Below, in pieces: positions 21,350 through 29,999 of a stretch of DNA of 36,293 nucleotides (within the stretch, counting starts at the first letter, position 1; each line of letters opens with the position of its first letter). The stretch spans positions 1-36,293 of the forward strand of contig JAPKZV010000022.1 of assembly GCA_026393585.1 (NCBI GenBank), written 5' to 3'. A program made the position numbers and the translations under genes. Origin of the DNA: Actinomycetota bacterium. Its GTDB lineage: Bacteria; Actinomycetota; Acidimicrobiia; Acidimicrobiales; Ilumatobacteraceae. The notes beneath the pieces are model-generated. The model saw only the letters and a program-made list of their open reading frames with translations, was not told the DNA's origin and made no database searches.

Positions 21350-22258
21350 TTAGCGCGGTGGCGAAATAGTTGCTACGCCTTCAGATAACGAAGTAAATGG
21401 CGCCCAGGCAAGTTGAATGCGTGCGCGTACTGGCGACACAGCAAAGCGCGTAATGTCGCTGGGTCGTTGTTTACCTACTACAGGCTGCAATGTTGAGCCC
21501 GCACTCATTTCTTTCCACAAGGCCGCAATGCTTGTTTGCACTCCAGTACCAATATTGATGACCAACCCGTCGCCTTTTGTGGCCGCTTTGACATAGGCAT
21601 CAACAACGTCTTCAACAAAAACAAAATCTCGCGTTTGTTTTCCTGAGCCAAAGAATTCTGGTGCTTCGTTGTTGGCAAGTGCCGCAGCAAAGGCTGCCAC
21701 TACCCCATCTTCTGCTCGTTGGCGTGGGCCATAAACATTGGCAATTGCAAGTGCCGTGTATTCCACTGCGTGCACTTCGCGATACACAGCAAGTAGTTGC
21801 AACAGTGTGCGTGTAATGACATGAGGAACGCTGATGGGTTCACTCACACGACCTTCCTTAATAGGAATTTCACGCACAGGAACTTCGCCATACAACAAAT
21901 GTGCAGGTACTCCGAGCACAACTTTTTTCACACCAAATAAGCGAGCAGCCTCAAGTGCTGCCACAACTGCCGGGGCAGAAGAAAGCGCAAGTGTGGAATG
22001 CGCTGAACTTGGCGACAACGCAGTGAGTTGCAAAATGACATCGGGGCGACGCAAAGATACGAGGTCGAGAAATTCGGGTGTTGTGACGTCGATATTGTGA
22101 ATTTTGAGGTCGCCACCGGCAAGACGTGCTTGGTGCAAATTGGAAAAAGAACCAGTACTCAAGTTGTCGACAACTTCTACCGCGTGACCCTCCGACAACA
22201 AGCGGTCAACGACATGTGACCCGATAAATCCAGCGCCACCACAAACTAAAAAACGCAC
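21350..22258 (-). CDS. Extended SDR (NAD-dependent epimerase/dehydratase-like) with non-canonical catalytic residues
   Basis: 302 aa; MRFLVCGGAGFIGSHVVDRLLSEGHAVEVVDNLSTG, LAIANVYGPRQRAEDGVV; the expected PYxxSK segment reads PHVITR. Confidence 0.85.
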   Translation of the reverse strand: MRFLVCGGAGFIGSHVVDRLLSEGHAVEVVDNLSTGSFSNLHQARLAGGDLKIHNIDVTTPEFLDLVSLRRPDVILQLTALSPSSAHSTLALSSAPAVVAALEAARLFGVKKVVLGVPAHLLYGEVPVREIPIKEGRVSEPISVPHVITRTLLQLLAVYREVHAVEYTALAIANVYGPRQRAEDGVVAAFAAALANNEAPEFFGSGKQTRDFVFVEDVVDAYVKAATKGDGLVINIGTGVQTSIAALWKEMSAGSTLQPVVGKQRPSDITRFAVSPVRARIQLAWAPFTSLSEGVATISPPR

Positions 22259-23253
22259 TAAGCGCCGTCCGGGCTAGGCCGCTTCACGTTGTTCAATACT
22301 TCACCTTGTTCTACAACGCCATCGGCACCAATGATGCAGTTTTTTAATTGCGCAGCGCTACCCACAACGCCCATGATGACACTGTTTTCAATGGCTGCAG
22401 ACTCACCAATTTCAGCACCTGCAATTACTACTGAGTGTGACAGATGTGAATATTCACCCACTACACACAGTGGCCCCACTACCGACTGTTCAATTGTTGC
22501 CGTTGTTGCAACCCTGCTCGCCTCATGCACCAAATTGTTGTCTTGCGTATTTTCTAAGGCCGACATATTTGCTGCGATATAGGTTTCAGGGCGTCCTGTG
22601 TCGATCCAACTGTCGGCAGTGGGCATTGCAAACAATGTTCCTTGCGCAACCATGGCTGGAAATACCACACGTTCAATAGAGATTTTTTGATCTACAGCCA
22701 TGCGTTCAATGACCGACGGCTCTAGCACATAGGTTCCGGCATTGACATTAAAACTTGTTGTTTCTCCTGGTGCTGGCTTTTCCACAAATCGAGTGACTTG
22801 CCCATCGCTCGCTGTTTCCACGACGCCAAATTGAGATGGATCTTCTACTGGGGTGAGGTGGAGCGTTCCTTCTGCGGCGTTCTTCTTGTGGAACGCCACG
22901 AGAGTTGACACGTCGAGGCTGGTGAGCACATCACCGTTCACCACAATGAAGGTGTGTGAAACGCCAGCAAAGCGTGCAGCAAAGGCAATGGCGCCGCCCG
23001 TGTCGAGTGGTTCTGGTTCAACGGCGTATTCGAGGTGCACGCCACCACATTGATTGCCAGGGAACGCATCGATGAATGGCTGCGGCTTAAAACCCAAGGC
23101 AAGAATGGCTCGAGTAACCCCAGCTTTTTCCAACCCCGTAATGACCCGCGCAAGAATAGAAACATTGCCTACTGGCAACAGCGGTTTTGGAGTGGTGAGC
23201 GTGAGCGGACGAAGCCGCGTACCAAACCCACCGACCAGGATGACAGCATCCAT
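22258..23253 (-). CDS. Sugar-phosphate nucleotidyltransferase (mannose-1-phosphate guanylyltransferase-like)
   Basis: MDAVILVGGFGTRLRPLTLTTPKPLLPVGN, VVNGDVLTS, WIDTGRPETYI, C-terminal left-handed beta-helix-like repeats. Start placed at ATG 23251-23253. Confidence 0.9.
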   Translation of the reverse strand: MDAVILVGGFGTRLRPLTLTTPKPLLPVGNVSILARVITGLEKAGVTRAILALGFKPQPFIDAFPGNQCGGVHLEYAVEPEPLDTGGAIAFAARFAGVSHTFIVVNGDVLTSLDVSTLVAFHKKNAAEGTLHLTPVEDPSQFGVVETASDGQVTRFVEKPAPGETTSFNVNAGTYVLEPSVIERMAVDQKISIERVVFPAMVAQGTLFAMPTADSWIDTGRPETYIAANMSALENTQDNNLVHEASRVATTATIEQSVVGPLCVVGEYSHLSHSVVIAGAEIGESAAIENSVIMGVVGSAAQLKNCIIGADGVVEQGEVLNNVKRPSPDGA

Positions 23254-23263
23254 GGGCGGCGTG

Positions 23264-24115
23264 TCACCCCTTGGTCGTTGTAGTGGAGTTCGCAACAACC
23301 GAAGTGGTTGTCACAGATCCTGTTGTGGTGGTGGTTGCGCCTGCAACGGTTGTAGTGGATGCACCAGCGACCGTAGTAGTGGTTGCACCAGCTGCAGTGG
23401 TTGTAGTGACGCCGGCAACCGTTGAAGTGGTTGCACCAGCTCCGTCGACTGCACCCAGTTCAGGCAAGTTGACTGCCGATTCTGGAAGTGCTGGAGCGTC
23501 GGCACCCTTAGGGACAAATGCAATAACGACAACCATGCCATCGCGGTCGATGCGAATGTTCTTGAAGTCAGTAATGAGCATTTTGCGATCTTCAGGCTTG
23601 TCGTAGCGATTCCAGACGTAAGCGCGAAGCTCAGAATCTTTCTTGAAGCACTTGGTTTCGCCCTCTTCGTACACCATGCCGGTTTGCTGATCGGCAGGGA
23701 ACTCTAATTTCGTGTCGCTCAGTTTGATTCCGTACACGGTGAGAAAGAGCCCAAATTTTGCACGGCTACCTGTTGCGAGTCCTGACGGGTGCCAGTGAAT
23801 GACTCCGTCGTCGTGGCTGTGAATGCCGTACTTGACATAGTTTGGATCGACGGGGTCTTCTTTGTTGCCAATGAGGTTAGGAAGGTACTTGTCGCAACCA
23901 TAAAAGCCGTATGACACGTGCCAGTGATCGTTGACGGTTGGTACTTCGTTGCCACTTGGGGCACTTTGCCGGGCATAGGCCACGAGGCCTAGGCCCACGA
24001 GGAGAACAACAACAATGACTGCAGGGAAAACAGTTCCGCCCTGGAAGCGGACCTTTTTCCCTTTGCCCTTTTGAGCCAGTCGGGCGACTTTTTTGGCTGA
24101 AGATGATTTACCCAC
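23264..24115 (-). CDS. Membrane-anchored His-rich protein with Thr-rich C-terminal repeat tail
   Basis: 283 aa; Lys-rich N-terminus, one TM (VFPAVIVVVLLVGLGLVAYA), DHWHVSYGFYGCDKYLP...YGIHSHDDGVIHWHP, tail (GATTTTVA)n. Confidence 0.8.
   Translation of the reverse strand: MGKSSSAKKVARLAQKGKGKKVRFQGGTVFPAVIVVVLLVGLGLVAYARQSAPSGNEVPTVNDHWHVSYGFYGCDKYLPNLIGNKEDPVDPNYVKYGIHSHDDGVIHWHPSGLATGSRAKFGLFLTVYGIKLSDTKLEFPADQQTGMVYEEGETKCFKKDSELRAYVWNRYDKPEDRKMLITDFKNIRIDRDGMVVVIAFVPKGADAPALPESAVNLPELGAVDGAGATTSTVAGVTTTTAAGATTTTVAGASTTTVAGATTTTTGSVTTTSVVANSTTTTKG
23318..23437 (-). repeat. In-frame tandem repeat, 24-bp/8-aa unit x about 5, imperfect
   Basis: Encodes GATTSTVA-GVTTTTAA-GATTTTVA-GASTTTVA-GATTTTTG. 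Confidence 0.85.
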
Positions 24116-24147
24116 GAAATCACGAGGTTATCTGCTGAAGAAGGGTT

Positions 24148-25398
24148 TTACAGCGATTCCGCGGGCGACAAGGTTGCCAGGAGCTGGTGGTAGGCCTCAC
24201 CCACCGCATGGGGAGACGCATTTTCCACTACCCATGAGCGACCTTTGACTCCCATCTCGGCCATCTCGTCGCGATTTTCCAGCATTGACGAGAGCGCAGC
24301 AATAAATGCTTCAGGCTGATCGGGGGCTACCACCCGTCCACATCCCACATTTTCTACGATGCGTGCCACTTCGCTATCGGCATCGATAGCGGCTAACAGC
24401 GGGCGACCCGCAGCCATGATGGAGTAAGCCTTTGACGGCACACTCACTGCACCAAGACCCGTCTTCAACGGCACCACATGTACATCGGCACTTGCCAATA
24501 CTTCACTGAGGCGACTCGCGTCTTGATAATTCACAAACCGGATATTGAATACACCCGCCGCTTGCGCCTCGAGTTCGCTACGCGCAGAACCCTCGCCATT
24601 CACAATAAACATGACACGTGGCAACGCTCGTGCGGCATCGATGAGCAAATGAATTGACTGTGAGAAACCCACATTGCCGGCATACATCACCACGGTGTCG
24701 GCGTTTCCGGCGTGTTCTTTGCGATATGCAGTTGATGTAGACCGCGGAACAATGTTTTCTGAGTCAACGAAATTGGCAATGACATGAACGCGTTGGGCAA
24801 CCTTCGGCGACACTTTTGCTTCTAGGTTTTTTTGCAGGTCTTGCGACAACACCACCACTGCATCACTTGCGCGGTAACTGGTGCGCTCGAGCCAACGCGC
24901 CAAACCAATAATGCGCTTGTTGGTGATTTTGCCTGTGGCAATGGCTGCATCGGGAAACACGTCTTGAATATTGAACACCAATGGCGCTCTGCGTACTCGC
25001 GCCACCAGCCAACCGGTGAGACCCAAAGTGAGTGGTGGCGACATGGCAATAACAGCATGTGCTCGACGCCGCACTCCCCCAGCGAATACTCCCCGAATAC
25101 CCAGTAGCGCACTAAAGCCAACGAAGCCAACAGCGCGACGCGCAATGTGCGACTTATCTTTTCCTGCGAAAGGAGAGACCCGAGTGATGGAACCCCACGG
25201 CGTGATTTCACAGCTCTTGCGATTGCCTTGCCACTCTTTTTCTACTTGGTGCTGGCGATACCACGGCAACGAGGTAACAACATGCACTTCATGACCACGC
25301 TCTACTAGTTCTTCAACAATGCGGGTCATCACCACTCCGGTGGGTGCAGTGTCGGGCGCAAAGTGTGGACACAACACCACGATGGGGCGAGAACTCAT
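24148..25398 (-). CDS. Glycosyltransferase family 4 (WbuB-like)
   Basis: 416 aa; LCPHFAPDTAPTGVVMTRIVEELVERGHEVHVVTSLPWY, VVMYAGNVGFSQSI, SVPSKAYSIMAAGRPLLAAI. Confidence 0.9.
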   Translation of the reverse strand: MSSRPIVVLCPHFAPDTAPTGVVMTRIVEELVERGHEVHVVTSLPWYRQHQVEKEWQGNRKSCEITPWGSITRVSPFAGKDKSHIARRAVGFVGFSALLGIRGVFAGGVRRRAHAVIAMSPPLTLGLTGWLVARVRRAPLVFNIQDVFPDAAIATGKITNKRIIGLARWLERTSYRASDAVVVLSQDLQKNLEAKVSPKVAQRVHVIANFVDSENIVPRSTSTAYRKEHAGNADTVVMYAGNVGFSQSIHLLIDAARALPRVMFIVNGEGSARSELEAQAAGVFNIRFVNYQDASRLSEVLASADVHVVPLKTGLGAVSVPSKAYSIMAAGRPLLAAIDADSEVARIVENVGCGRVVAPDQPEAFIAALSSMLENRDEMAEMGVKGRSWVVENASPHAVGEAYHQLLATLSPAESL

Positions 25399-26513
25399 GC
25401 AAGCATGCTTTCATACGTCGCTGCAAGATCGCTGCCCGATTCAGCAAGTGAGAAATACTTCACTCGCTCATGCCCGCGCTGCACAAGATCTAGAGAAGTG
25501 CTGTCAATCATGTTTGGCACGTCACTCCACGCTTCAAGCGTGAGCGGCAATACCACGCCAGCATCACCTGCAACTTCCGGAAGGCTTGCGGTATTGGCAC
25601 ACACCACTGGCACGCCGAGCGACATGGCTTCGATGAGTGGAGCGCCAAAACCTTCGTATTGACTGGGGAACAACAGCGCACGCGCACCTGCAACAAATGC
25701 ATCGCGTTCGGTGCCTTCCACCCGACCCACCACATGCACACGATGCGCAAGGCCAAGTTGTGCAATGAGTGCGAGAAGTTCTTCGTGTGCACGCCCCACA
25801 GAGCCAATGAACACCAAGTGCTCGCTGCGATGTTTCCACGGGCCAGCAAGAAGATTCACCAAAAATGCATGGTTCTTATGTGGGTGCGTCATAGCTGGAT
25901 AAATGAAATACTCGACGTTTTCCAGACCATATTTGTTGCGCACGCGAGCAATGTTTTCTTCGCTGCGTACCAGCGCCTCTACCCCGTGTCGCACTACATG
26001 TATTTTTTCACCCGGCAACGAGAACTGTTCCATCAGCACCCCGCGTACGTAGGCCGAAGGAACAGCAATTGCTAGCGCGCGCTTAACAGAGCGCGGCATC
26101 ATTGCTTTCAAGTAACGCAGCCGCACCGCCGAGAAATACTCGGGGTAAGTGAGGTACTGCACATCGTGCACAGTGAGCAACGTGTTGTTGTTGCCACGCA
26201 ATGGCAATGTGCCACCTCCGTGATGAACAAGTTGAGCACTTTTCGTGCGTGCATTAAGCCACGTATTTTCAAACAAAATACGAGTGGCCCGATTATGTGC
26301 CGTTGAAGACATCTCGTGCATCTGAGCTACATCGGCGAGTTCGCTATGAGCAGCAATGAAACCTTGAGGAACGTATGCGTGAAGAGCGAACTCGCTACGC
26401 CCACACAAGCCGGCAAGTTGCCGAGTGAGGTATTGCTCACTGCCCCCCACTTTCCCTGGCACACACCACAATAAGTTGACGGCAACTTCAGTTGCTTTTA
26501 CTGCATCAACCAC
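25395..26513 (-). CDS. Glycosyltransferase family 4
   Basis: 372 aa; YFIYPAMTHPHKNHAFLVNLL, ALLFPSQYEGFGAPLIEAMSLGVPVVCANTASLPEVAGDAGV. Confidence 0.92.
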   Translation of the reverse strand: MVDAVKATEVAVNLLWCVPGKVGGSEQYLTRQLAGLCGRSEFALHAYVPQGFIAAHSELADVAQMHEMSSTAHNRATRILFENTWLNARTKSAQLVHHGGGTLPLRGNNNTLLTVHDVQYLTYPEYFSAVRLRYLKAMMPRSVKRALAIAVPSAYVRGVLMEQFSLPGEKIHVVRHGVEALVRSEENIARVRNKYGLENVEYFIYPAMTHPHKNHAFLVNLLAGPWKHRSEHLVFIGSVGRAHEELLALIAQLGLAHRVHVVGRVEGTERDAFVAGARALLFPSQYEGFGAPLIEAMSLGVPVVCANTASLPEVAGDAGVVLPLTLEAWSDVPNMIDSTSLDLVQRGHERVKYFSLAESGSDLAATYESMLA

Positions 26514-27621
26514 GAGACGCCCCTGTGGTTTCTTCCATCACTTCGCGATACACCTCGACAGTAAGTGCCGCTGTGCGTTCCCAGGTGACCGAACGTGAAC
26601 GCGTGAGCCCGCTTTGTGATAACGCTTCTCGATTTTCCAACGCACGCAAAATGCCATCGGCAATACTTGAAGCACTATTGGGGTTCACGAGAACCGCTGC
26701 GCCACCCGATACTTCTTCCGTAGAACTTCCCAAACTTGTGACCACCGGAACACCATGTGACATTGCTTCCAAAATGGGCAATCCGAATCCTTCGCGCAGC
26801 GATGGATAACAAAATGCTGCCGCTCCTGCATACAACGCTGCGAGGTCGTCACTTGAAACAAAGCCCAGCATTTTTACTCGCGACTGCGCAACAATTTCAG
26901 TACCCCAACCATCGGCCCCCACCACTACTAACGGGGGCGCATCGGGCCCGAGAGTTTCCACAGCGTCGATGAGGCGTTGCAAATTTTTGCGCGGTTCTAA
27001 AGTGCCAACGAAAAGTAAATACTGATGTGGCAATGCATGCTTTTTACGCACTGCAGTGATTTGCTCGTTATCTACATCAACATGGTGCACGCCGTTTGGC
27101 ACATAACGGAGTTGCTCGGCACTGAATCCGTTTTCCAAGCAGTCATCGAGAGTGGCCTGCGAAACGCAAATGATGCGCGTTGCTCGCTTGCGCAGAATTT
27201 CCAGACTGCGTTGAAAAACACCGACGCCCCTCTTGGTGAAATGTTCTGGCTCATGCAAAAAGGCAAGGTCATGAATAGTGGCAACAAGGGGTGCTCCACT
27301 TGCAGCAGGAATGATGCTTGTTGCATGCACGAGGTCGATTGCCCCCGTTGCACCTTCCACCTTTGGCCAATTGAAACGCAGCCACGATTCATAGAGATAC
27401 GGCCCTGCCAACGGCAATGAGTGCACGGCAATGGGAGGGCGGTATGGCTCGAGTGGTGCTGCCTTGTGACGCCCCGCGACCCCAAGTAACTGCACCTGGC
27501 GACGACCTGACGTGTCGCGGTTATTCAATTCGCCAATGGCTTTTGCCAATTCAATGCCGTACACAGCGGTGCCCCCGGGCACCCGATGCCAACACTGTTC
27601 CAAGCTATAAGCCACACGCAC
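26506..27621 (-). CDS. Glycosyltransferase family 4
   Basis: 371 aa; LLFVGTLEPRKNLQRLIDAVE, AFCYPSLREGFGLPILEAMSHGVPVVTSLGSSTEEVSGGAAVLV. Confidence 0.93.
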   Translation of the reverse strand: MRVAYSLEQCWHRVPGGTAVYGIELAKAIGELNNRDTSGRRQVQLLGVAGRHKAAPLEPYRPPIAVHSLPLAGPYLYESWLRFNWPKVEGATGAIDLVHATSIIPAASGAPLVATIHDLAFLHEPEHFTKRGVGVFQRSLEILRKRATRIICVSQATLDDCLENGFSAEQLRYVPNGVHHVDVDNEQITAVRKKHALPHQYLLFVGTLEPRKNLQRLIDAVETLGPDAPPLVVVGADGWGTEIVAQSRVKMLGFVSSDDLAALYAGAAAFCYPSLREGFGLPILEAMSHGVPVVTSLGSSTEEVSGGAAVLVNPNSASSIADGILRALENREALSQSGLTRSRSVTWERTAALTVEVYREVMEETTGASRG

Positions 27622-27660
27622 CCCCCTATTGTGCCTGCCGTGCGCCTACCATGAGTGTGC

Positions 27661-28617
27661 ATGAGCGACTTCTGGCAAAATCGTCCCGTTTTGGTGACCG
27701 GGGGCAATGGCTTTCTCGGAAGCGTTGTGGTGCAACAGTTCCGCGCCGCTGGGGCCACCGTGAGTGCTCCCCGCAAGGCCGAATTCGACCTCACCGTGCC
27801 CGGCGAAGCCACCCGAATGCTTGCCCAGTACGAGCCCAGCCATGTGGTGCACCTCGCTGCACGAGTCGGTGGCATTGGCTACAACCAGGTGGCTCCGGCT
27901 CCCCTGTATCTCGACAACCTGCTCATGGGAACGCATGTCATTGAGGCGTGTCGCCATGCACAGGTGGAAAAAACCATCGTGCTCGGCACCGTGTGCTCAT
28001 ACCCAAAGTTCACCCCTGTTCCTTTTCATGAACGTTCGCTATGGGACGGCTACCCCGAAGAGACCAACGCTCCTTACGGCATTGCCAAAAAAGCATTGCT
28101 TGTGCACGCGCAAGTGAATGCAGCGCAATACGGACAAAAATTTGCTTATCTCATTCCCACCAACTTGTTCGGGCCTGGTGACAAATTCCATCCCGATGTT
28201 TCTCACGTCATTCCTGCGCTCATCAAAAAGTGTGTTGAAGCAAAAGAGCGTGGCGACAGCGACATTCAGGTGTGGGGCACCGGAAGTGCCAGCCGCGAAT
28301 ACTTGTACGTTGAAGATGCAGCAGCCGCCATTGTGCGTGCAGCAGAAGTACGCGATTCAGCTGAACCTCTCAACCTGGGCAACAACCACGAAATCACTAT
28401 TCGCGAAACAGTGGAAACCATTGCTGAAGTAGTGGGCTTCACTGGCAAGTTGGTGTGGGATCCTTCCAAGCCTGACGGCCAGCCACGACGCCGTGTTGAT
28501 GCAAGCGAAGCTGAACGAGCATTGCAATGGAAAGCTCAAGTCACATTCCGTGCTGGTCTCGAGAAAACGGTGGAGTGGTACTTGACCCATCGCGAAGAAG
28601 CTGAGCGCGCATCGTGA
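27661..28617 (+). CDS. fcl: GDP-L-fucose synthase
   Basis: VLVTGGNGFLGSVVVQQFRAAGATV, HLAARVGGIGYNQ, LGTVCSYPKFTPVPFHERSLWDGYPEETNAPYGIAKKALL, IPTNLFGPGDKFHPDVSHVIPALIKK. Confidence 0.95.
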   Translation: MSDFWQNRPVLVTGGNGFLGSVVVQQFRAAGATVSAPRKAEFDLTVPGEATRMLAQYEPSHVVHLAARVGGIGYNQVAPAPLYLDNLLMGTHVIEACRHAQVEKTIVLGTVCSYPKFTPVPFHERSLWDGYPEETNAPYGIAKKALLVHAQVNAAQYGQKFAYLIPTNLFGPGDKFHPDVSHVIPALIKKCVEAKERGDSDIQVWGTGSASREYLYVEDAAAAIVRAAEVRDSAEPLNLGNNHEITIRETVETIAEVVGFTGKLVWDPSKPDGQPRRRVDASEAERALQWKAQVTFRAGLEKTVEWYLTHREEAERAS

Positions 28618-29256
28618 ATTTGCCGCCACCAGTACTTCCGAAATGCACCCGACACCCCGACCGCCCCACCGGGCGTAGCTGCACACGTTGCGCACGCCCC
28701 GCATGTTCCGAGTGCCTTGTTCAAGCAGCAGTGGGCTCACATTGTTTGGAATGTGTTCGCCGTGACCGCCCCGATGCTCGCACACGTGCGCGCTATTGGA
28801 ATGCCGGCCAGCCCATGCTGGCAACAAAAATTCTCATTGCCGTCAATCTTTTAGTTTTCATTTACACCAACACTGGCTCTTCATATTTTGATGCAGGTGG
28901 AATGAATAAAAACCTTGTTGACCTTGGGCTTGCAAAGGTATTTCTCTATGGCGGTGACGGGCGGAGCATCGGGTGCAGTATTTGGACTCATGGGTGCCGC
29001 ATTTGTTGGCATGCGACTCCGCGGTATCAACCCCATGCAAACAGGCCTCGGACTCACCTTGTTGCTCAACTTGGTATTGACCGTTTCTGTGTCGGGCATT
29101 TCCATTGGTGGGCACTTGGGCGGTCTCGCTGGCGGCGCACTGTGTGCTCTCTTTTTGTTTTCACCAGCTCATCGCCCCATGCCTCAATGGGTGGGTTACG
29201 CAGTGCCCGTTGGTGTTGGTCTGAGCGCATTTCTCGTGGCATATTCCCTCGTATAG
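28614..29256 (+). pseudogene. Rhomboid-family intramembrane serine protease with N-terminal zinc-finger-like domain, disrupted
   Basis: N-part (frame of 28614) CTRHPDRPTGRSCTRCARPACSECLVQAAVGSHCLECVR + TM1; C-part in another frame TGGASGAVFGLMGA...GGHLGGLAGGALCALFLF. TM2-TM3 (HxxxN region) absent; frame changes near 28940. Confidence 0.75.
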
Positions 29257-29279
29257 CACCCCATCTCTACATTCGAGAG

Positions 29280-29756
29280 GTGAACACAACCACCTCTCAT
29301 ACTTCGGTACATAGCCTCGTCGACGTTCCGCGTCCTTATATCGACACCATCACTCACACCTCTCAAGCACTCAGTGTTTTCAGCATGTGTGTTTCACGTC
29401 CCTTTCGCGAAGAAGCACTCATCTTGCTCACCGACTCCTCGCGCTGCGGCATTGGGCTTTTTACCGCACCACTGCACGTACCCATTACGCATCCACTCAC
29501 CCCATCACACGGTGGCGAAGCTTTGGGTCACCTCGTTGTCGGCATTGCGTCTGCGCATCCCAGCGCTAGCGCCTGTTACGTACTCACCATTGAGAAAAAT
29601 ACATTGCCCACCAACGACGATGCCGAGCGATGGTTTTCTTTCAACGATGTATGCGACCGCGCCGGCATTGTTTTGCTCAATTGGTGTGTGCGAGGTTTTC
29701 ACTCTTCAGGTCGGGGCGCAACGTGGAGCCCCATGCACGTCGCTGGCTTGGGGTAA
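29280..29756 (+). CDS. Hypothetical protein
   Basis: GTG start at 29280, in-frame tail of the long 28614-29756 ORF: VNTTTSHTSVHSLVDVPRPYIDTITHTSQALSVFSMCVSRPFREEALILLTDSSRCGIGLF...; family not recognised. Confidence 0.5.
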   Translation: MNTTTSHTSVHSLVDVPRPYIDTITHTSQALSVFSMCVSRPFREEALILLTDSSRCGIGLFTAPLHVPITHPLTPSHGGEALGHLVVGIASAHPSASACYVLTIEKNTLPTNDDAERWFSFNDVCDRAGIVLLNWCVRGFHSSGRGATWSPMHVAGLG

Positions 29757-29997
29757 AGCGCAACCCTGCAGCCTTTAACCGCTGCAACAGTTCTCTACTT
29801 GGCACAGCAGTTGCACCCATTGCTATGGCACGCGTGCGATAGTCATCGGGAATGTCGTAGTGGTCTCCTTGAAATCCGCGCCGCGGCACCCCAAGTTCCT
29901 CAGCGAAAAGGTGCAGCTCGTCAAGGTTTGAGTCGCTCACCAAGTGGCACCACCGTTTGTCGCGAAACCACCAGTGTGATGGGTCTACCAAAATCAC
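29677..29997 (-). CDS. DUF4031-family protein
   Basis: VILVDPSHWWFRDKRWCHLVSDSNLDELHLFAEELGVPRRGFQGDHYDIPDDYRTRAIAMGATAVPSRELLQRLKAAGLR; GTG start at 29997 inferred, upstream part of ORF has no recognisable similarity. Confidence 0.82.
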   Translation of the reverse strand: MILVDPSHWWFRDKRWCHLVSDSNLDELHLFAEELGVPRRGFQGDHYDIPDDYRTRAIAMGATAVPSRELLQRLKAAGLRFTPSQRRAWGSTLRPDLKSENLAHTN

Positions 29998-29999
29998 AG

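Noticed and set aside
23271-23450. Repetitive tract resembling a CRISPR or minisatellite
   Set aside because: Unit is 24 bp, in frame, imperfect and without spacers; it encodes the Thr-rich tail of the 23264-24115 protein.
27417-27944. 175-aa plus-strand ORF spanning the start of fcl
   Set aside because: Off-frame with fcl and antisense to a GT4 start; composition not protein-like.
29280-29756. Treating 28614-29756 as one 380-aa protein
   Set aside because: The central part (RSIGCSIWTHGCRICWHATPRYQPH...) is the wrong frame of the rhomboid C-terminus; the ORF is a fusion by chance of the rhomboid N-part and a downstream gene.
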